Positions 5,035 through 7,899 of a DNA stretch of 7,899 nt are shown here, one piece after another. The notes under the pieces are model-generated. The model did no database searches. It worked only from the letters and a program-made list of their open reading frames with translations, and was not told the DNA's origin. The stretch covers positions 1 to 7,899 of the forward strand of contig JALGZO010000734.1 in assembly GCA_025774865.1 (NCBI GenBank), read 5' to 3'. Position numbers and translations under genes: made by a program. Positions within the stretch are counted from its first letter, which is position 1, and each line of letters starts with the position of its first letter. The stretch is from a bacterium (GTDB lineage: Bacteria; ARS69).

Positions 5035-7899
5035 GCTGGAGCCGCCTTCGCACGGTCATCGGCTACGATCTCCGATTTCACTGCACTCGTCCGCTCATGT
5101 GGATCCTCCTCGTCGTGCTCGCGTTCATGGCCCTCGGTCTTTCGTCCGGAAACGTGATGATCCAGTCCGGCGACAGCACCGTCGGAGGAGAATCGAAGGC
5201 ATGGCTCACCTCCGAGTTCGCGATCGGGATGATCTTCCCGGTCACGGCGTTCTTCATCGCCGTGGCGGCGGGCATGACCGTACCGCGGGACGACGAGCTC
5301 GGGGTGGCCCCACTGCTCCACGCCACCAGGCTCACGCCGGCCGAGTACGTCTGGGGGAAATTCGTCGCGGTGCTCCTGGTGTTCCTCGCGGTGCTCGTGT
5401 TGCACACGGGCCTGCAGATGTTCTTCAACCACCTGTGGCCCCACGCCGACGCCGAGAGAATTCGGGGCCCCTTCGAGCTGGCGAACTACCTGAGGCCCGC
5501 GTTCATCATGACTTTGCCTTGCCTCGTCTTCTTCGCCGGCGCGGCCTTCGCGCTCGGAGAACGAACCCGTTCGCCGATCCTCATCTACGTCGCGCCGGTG
5601 ATCGCGTTCCTGATCGCGTTCTTTCTGCTCGACTGGGCGCCGACCTGGCTCGACGCGCGGGTGGCGCAGGCTCTCATGTGGCTGGAGCCTTCGGGCTTTC
5701 GGTGGATCAACGAGACGTGGCTCAAGCTGGACCGCGGCGTCGAGTTCTACAACACGCAGCCGGTCGGCTACGACGCCCCGTTCTTGTTGAGTCGGATCGC
5801 CTACCTGGTGCTGGGGTTCGTCTTCGTTCAGCTCTCGGCGCGGCGTCTCGCCGCGACGATTCGCGGCACACGAAGGGTGCGGGGGTCGGCCCCGGAGCCC
5901 GTCGTCGTCGCCGAGCCGGCGGGGAACCTGGCGACGCTCCGCATGACGACGGTACTCCCGGGATTCGTGCAGACCGTGGTGGAGGTCGCCCGCTTCGAGA
6001 GCACGAATCTTCGGAGCCAGCCCGGGCTCTACTTGTTCGCTCCCATCATTCTCCTGCAGGCGACCGTCACTCAGCTGCACCAGGTGGGCGCGTTCGGTAC
6101 GCCGCTGCTCTTGACGTCGGGGAGCGCGGCGGTGGGCCTGATGGGCACGCTCACGGTGCTCGTGTGCCTCCTCCTGATGTTCTACACGGTCGAATCCGTT
6201 CAGCGCGAATGGAACGCCGGACTCGCGCAGATTTACTTCGCGACTCCCGCGCGCACGGCCGCGATGCTTCTGGGCAAGTCCATTGCGAACGGCCTCGTGG
6301 GGACCGTCATCCTCCTGGGAGCGCTGTTCGGATCGTTCTTCGTGATGCTCACCCATCAGTCGGGCTGGCTGAAGTTCCTGCCGCTTTGGGGCCTTCTCTC
6401 GGCTCTTCTCTTCGTGGCGCTCGCGATCCGCGGGATCGTCCTTCGTCGGCGGTCGGCCGCGGGCGAGAGCCTGTCGCGGCCGGAGCGCTTCGTTTGGTCG
6501 TTCCTTCGAACTCTCCTCTGGATCGGCCTGGGAATCGTCGTGGCCGTTCTTCCGTCGTTCGTGATCTTCCTGTCCCAGGGGGTGATCGACTTCAGCCTCG
6601 TCCCGTTCGCACTCGTCTGGGGGCTGCTCCTCTTCCCGACGTTCATCGTCTGGGCGACGTTCGTGACTGCGGTGTTCGCCATCGTGGGGAACCGTTACAC
6701 GACGTACGCGGTCGCCTTGGGAGTGATCGCGTTCACGTTCTGGAAGCAGTCGATGGGGGAGATGAACTGGGTGGGGAACTGGGGCCTGTGGGGCGTCGCC
6801 ACGTGGTCCGACTTCGGGTCGGTGCAACCGAACGAGGTCGCGCTGCTTCTGAACCGGGTCTTCTACCTGGCCATCATGGCGTTCCTGGTGGTGCTGACGG
6901 TCCGCGTCTTTCCGCGCCGTGAGCACGACTCGGCGAGAATCGTCGATCGGTTGCGGTTGCGGTTCCTGGGCCGGACGGCCTTGCGTCTGGCGCCGGCGGG
7001 CGTGCCCGCGATCGCACTGGGCTTCACGCTCCACGCGAAGGTCAGCCAGGGCTGGCAGGGACCCGCCGCGGAGGAGCGTGGGAAGGACTACTGGGGACGC
7101 AACGTGGCGACCTGGACGGAGGCGGAGACGCCGCAGATCGGCGGCGCCGACATCGACGTGACTCTGGAACCGCGTGATCGGTACTTCCAGGTCACTGGCT
7201 GGTACGACCTCGTCAACTGGACCGAAGAACCGATGCTCCGCTTCCCGATGTCCATCGGGGACCACTTCGAAAACCTCGAGTGGACGCTCGACGGCGAGGC
7301 GTTCGAGCCGGAGGACCGCGCGAAGCTCCACGTCTTCGTGCTGGAAGAGGCGCTGGCCCCGGGCGATACGGTGCGGGTCGGCTTCTCGCACGAGGGCTGG
7401 TTCCCCAAGGGTCTCACGAAGAACGGCGGCGGAATGGACAACTTCATCCTGCCGGCCGGCGCCGTCCTGACTTCGTTCAGCCCCGGGTTTCTGCCCGTTC
7501 CGTTCTTCGAAGAAGAACGCGGGGTCGACGAGGAAAACCAGGTCGAGCCGAAGGACTACGCCCCCGACTTCTACGAAGGAAGGACGCCCCCGGGGATCGG
7601 CAGCGGCGTACGCTTTCCGGTTCGGACGAAGATCACGGGTCCGGACGAGTACGCGTACCACGGTGTCGGCGTCAAGGTCGAGGAGACGGTCGAGGACGGG
7701 CGGCGGACGGTCGTCTGGGAGAGCGACTTCCCCGTGAATTTCTTCAATGTGGTCGCCGGCAAATGGGAGGTATGGGAAGGGGAGGGCGCGACCGTTTACT
7801 ACCATCCGGATCATACGTACAACGTGGACGCGATCGGCGAGGCCCTGGTCGCTTCCCGCAAGAAGTACTCCGAGTGGTTCTATCCTTACCCCTGGCAGG
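5031..7899 (+). CDS. ABC-2-type permease fused to M1-family metallopeptidase domain; 3' end cut by window
   Basis: The frame is open for 956 codons to the right edge. The first half is an ABC-2-like membrane region in two parts. Hydrophobic segments lie near residues 22-38, 64-83, 110-130, 157-175, 184-203 and 253-270, then 331-350, 364-387, 416-440, 446-468, 491-514, 523-571 (two or more helices), 604-626 and 650-668. From about residue 690 a soluble beta-rich region begins (DVTLEPRDRYFQVTGWYDLVNWTEEPM). It leads to SDFPVNFFNVVAGKWEVWEG, YYHPDHTYNVDAIGEAL and YSEWFYPYPWQ, the pattern of the N-terminal domain of M1 aminopeptidases just before the catalytic domain. The zinc motif HEXXH-(18)-E would lie beyond the edge, so catalytic competence is unseen. 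ATG 5031 overlaps the ATPase stop (ATGA) and has only a weak GGTGG-like site upstream, implying coupled translation. Such permease/M1 fusions are known in databases, but their substrate and role are not established. Peptide transport linked to cleavage is my inference. Confidence 0.88.
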   Translation, partial: MSWSRLRTVIGYDLRFHCTRPLMWILLVVLAFMALGLSSGNVMIQSGDSTVGGESKAWLTSEFAIGMIFPVTAFFIAVAAGMTVPRDDELGVAPLLHATRLTPAEYVWGKFVAVLLVFLAVLVLHTGLQMFFNHLWPHADAERIRGPFELANYLRPAFIMTLPCLVFFAGAAFALGERTRSPILIYVAPVIAFLIAFFLLDWAPTWLDARVAQALMWLEPSGFRWINETWLKLDRGVEFYNTQPVGYDAPFLLSRIAYLVLGFVFVQLSARRLAATIRGTRRVRGSAPEPVVVAEPAGNLATLRMTTVLPGFVQTVVEVARFESTNLRSQPGLYLFAPIILLQATVTQLHQVGAFGTPLLLTSGSAAVGLMGTLTVLVCLLLMFYTVESVQREWNAGLAQIYFATPARTAAMLLGKSIANGLVGTVILLGALFGSFFVMLTHQSGWLKFLPLWGLLSALLFVALAIRGIVLRRRSAAGESLSRPERFVWSFLRTLLWIGLGIVVAVLPSFVIFLSQGVIDFSLVPFALVWGLLLFPTFIVWATFVTAVFAIVGNRYTTYAVALGVIAFTFWKQSMGEMNWVGNWGLWGVATWSDFGSVQPNEVALLLNRVFYLAIMAFLVVLTVRVFPRREHDSARIVDRLRLRFLGRTALRLAPAGVPAIALGFTLHAKVSQGWQGPAAEERGKDYWGRNVATWTEAETPQIGGADIDVTLEPRDRYFQVTGWYDLVNWTEEPMLRFPMSIGDHFENLEWTLDGEAFEPEDRAKLHVFVLEEALAPGDTVRVGFSHEGWFPKGLTKNGGGMDNFILPAGAVLTSFSPGFLPVPFFEEERGVDEENQVEPKDYAPDFYEGRTPPGIGSGVRFPVRTKITGPDEYAYHGVGVKVEETVEDGRRTVVWESDFPVNFFNVVAGKWEVWEGEGATVYYHPDHTYNVDAIGEALVASRKKYSEWFYPYPWQ

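Noticed and set aside
7420-7443. GGGMDN as the GAMEN substrate-binding motif of M1 peptidases
   Set aside because: It lies about 140 residues too early, before the SDFPVNFFNVVAG and YPYPWQ segments. GAMEN should follow the YPYPWQ region, beyond the window edge.
4923-7814. Antisense open frame of 963 codons on the minus strand
   Set aside because: It is the mirror of the permease gene. Its product is almost uniformly rich in Arg, Glu, Asp, His and Gln with no recognisable domain, as expected opposite hydrophobic coding sequence at high GC. The plus strand has clear membrane and M1 motifs and a coupled start.

Overview
The window is GC-rich throughout (roughly two thirds G+C by eye) and densely coding. 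It carries five protein genes in two divergent blocks: two on the minus strand (positions 1 to 3103) and three on the plus strand (3196 to 7899). A 92-base gap separates the blocks. I see no RNA genes, insertion sequences or CRISPR arrays, and no gene-free stretch longer than about 100 bases. Both outermost genes are cut by the window edges. The host is probably an uncultivated bacterium. A secreted multiheme cytochrome ending in a FlgD-type Ig-like tail, a TrmB-type regulator in a bacterial setting, and an ABC permease fused to an M1 peptidase together recall Candidatus Eisenbacteria-like or related Acidobacteriota/Gemmatimonadota genomes. That assignment is inference; no phylogenetic marker is present.

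Minus block, read right to left: positions 3103-1892 encode a winged-helix protein of the YcaQ/AlkX DNA glycosylase family. After a 51-base gap comes an exported cytochrome with four CXXCH heme sites, a conserved GHKLPTG-containing domain and a C-terminal FlgD-like domain that runs off the left edge. The cytochrome's signal peptide lies in a different frame from the rest of the protein, so one frameshift must be assumed.

Gap 3104-3195: this holds the divergent promoter region. A perfect 6+9+6 inverted repeat (TATTAG/CTAATA) sits just upstream of the plus-strand genes and is a good operator candidate.

Plus block: a TrmB-type regulator (3196-4081, also with a one-base frameshift), an ABC ATPase (4078-5034) and a long membrane protein (from 5031, open at the right edge). 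The last is an ABC-2-like permease fused to the N-terminal part of an M1-type metallopeptidase. Stop and start codons overlap at both junctions, so this looks like one translationally coupled operon. A plausible reading is a regulator controlling an ABC transporter whose permease carries its own peptidase domain, linking transport to peptide cleavage; the substrate is unknown.

The most notable items are the permease/M1 fusion with its own regulator and operator, and two frameshifts of the same sign in two neighbouring but separate genes. The latter raises the question of assembly indels versus real decay.
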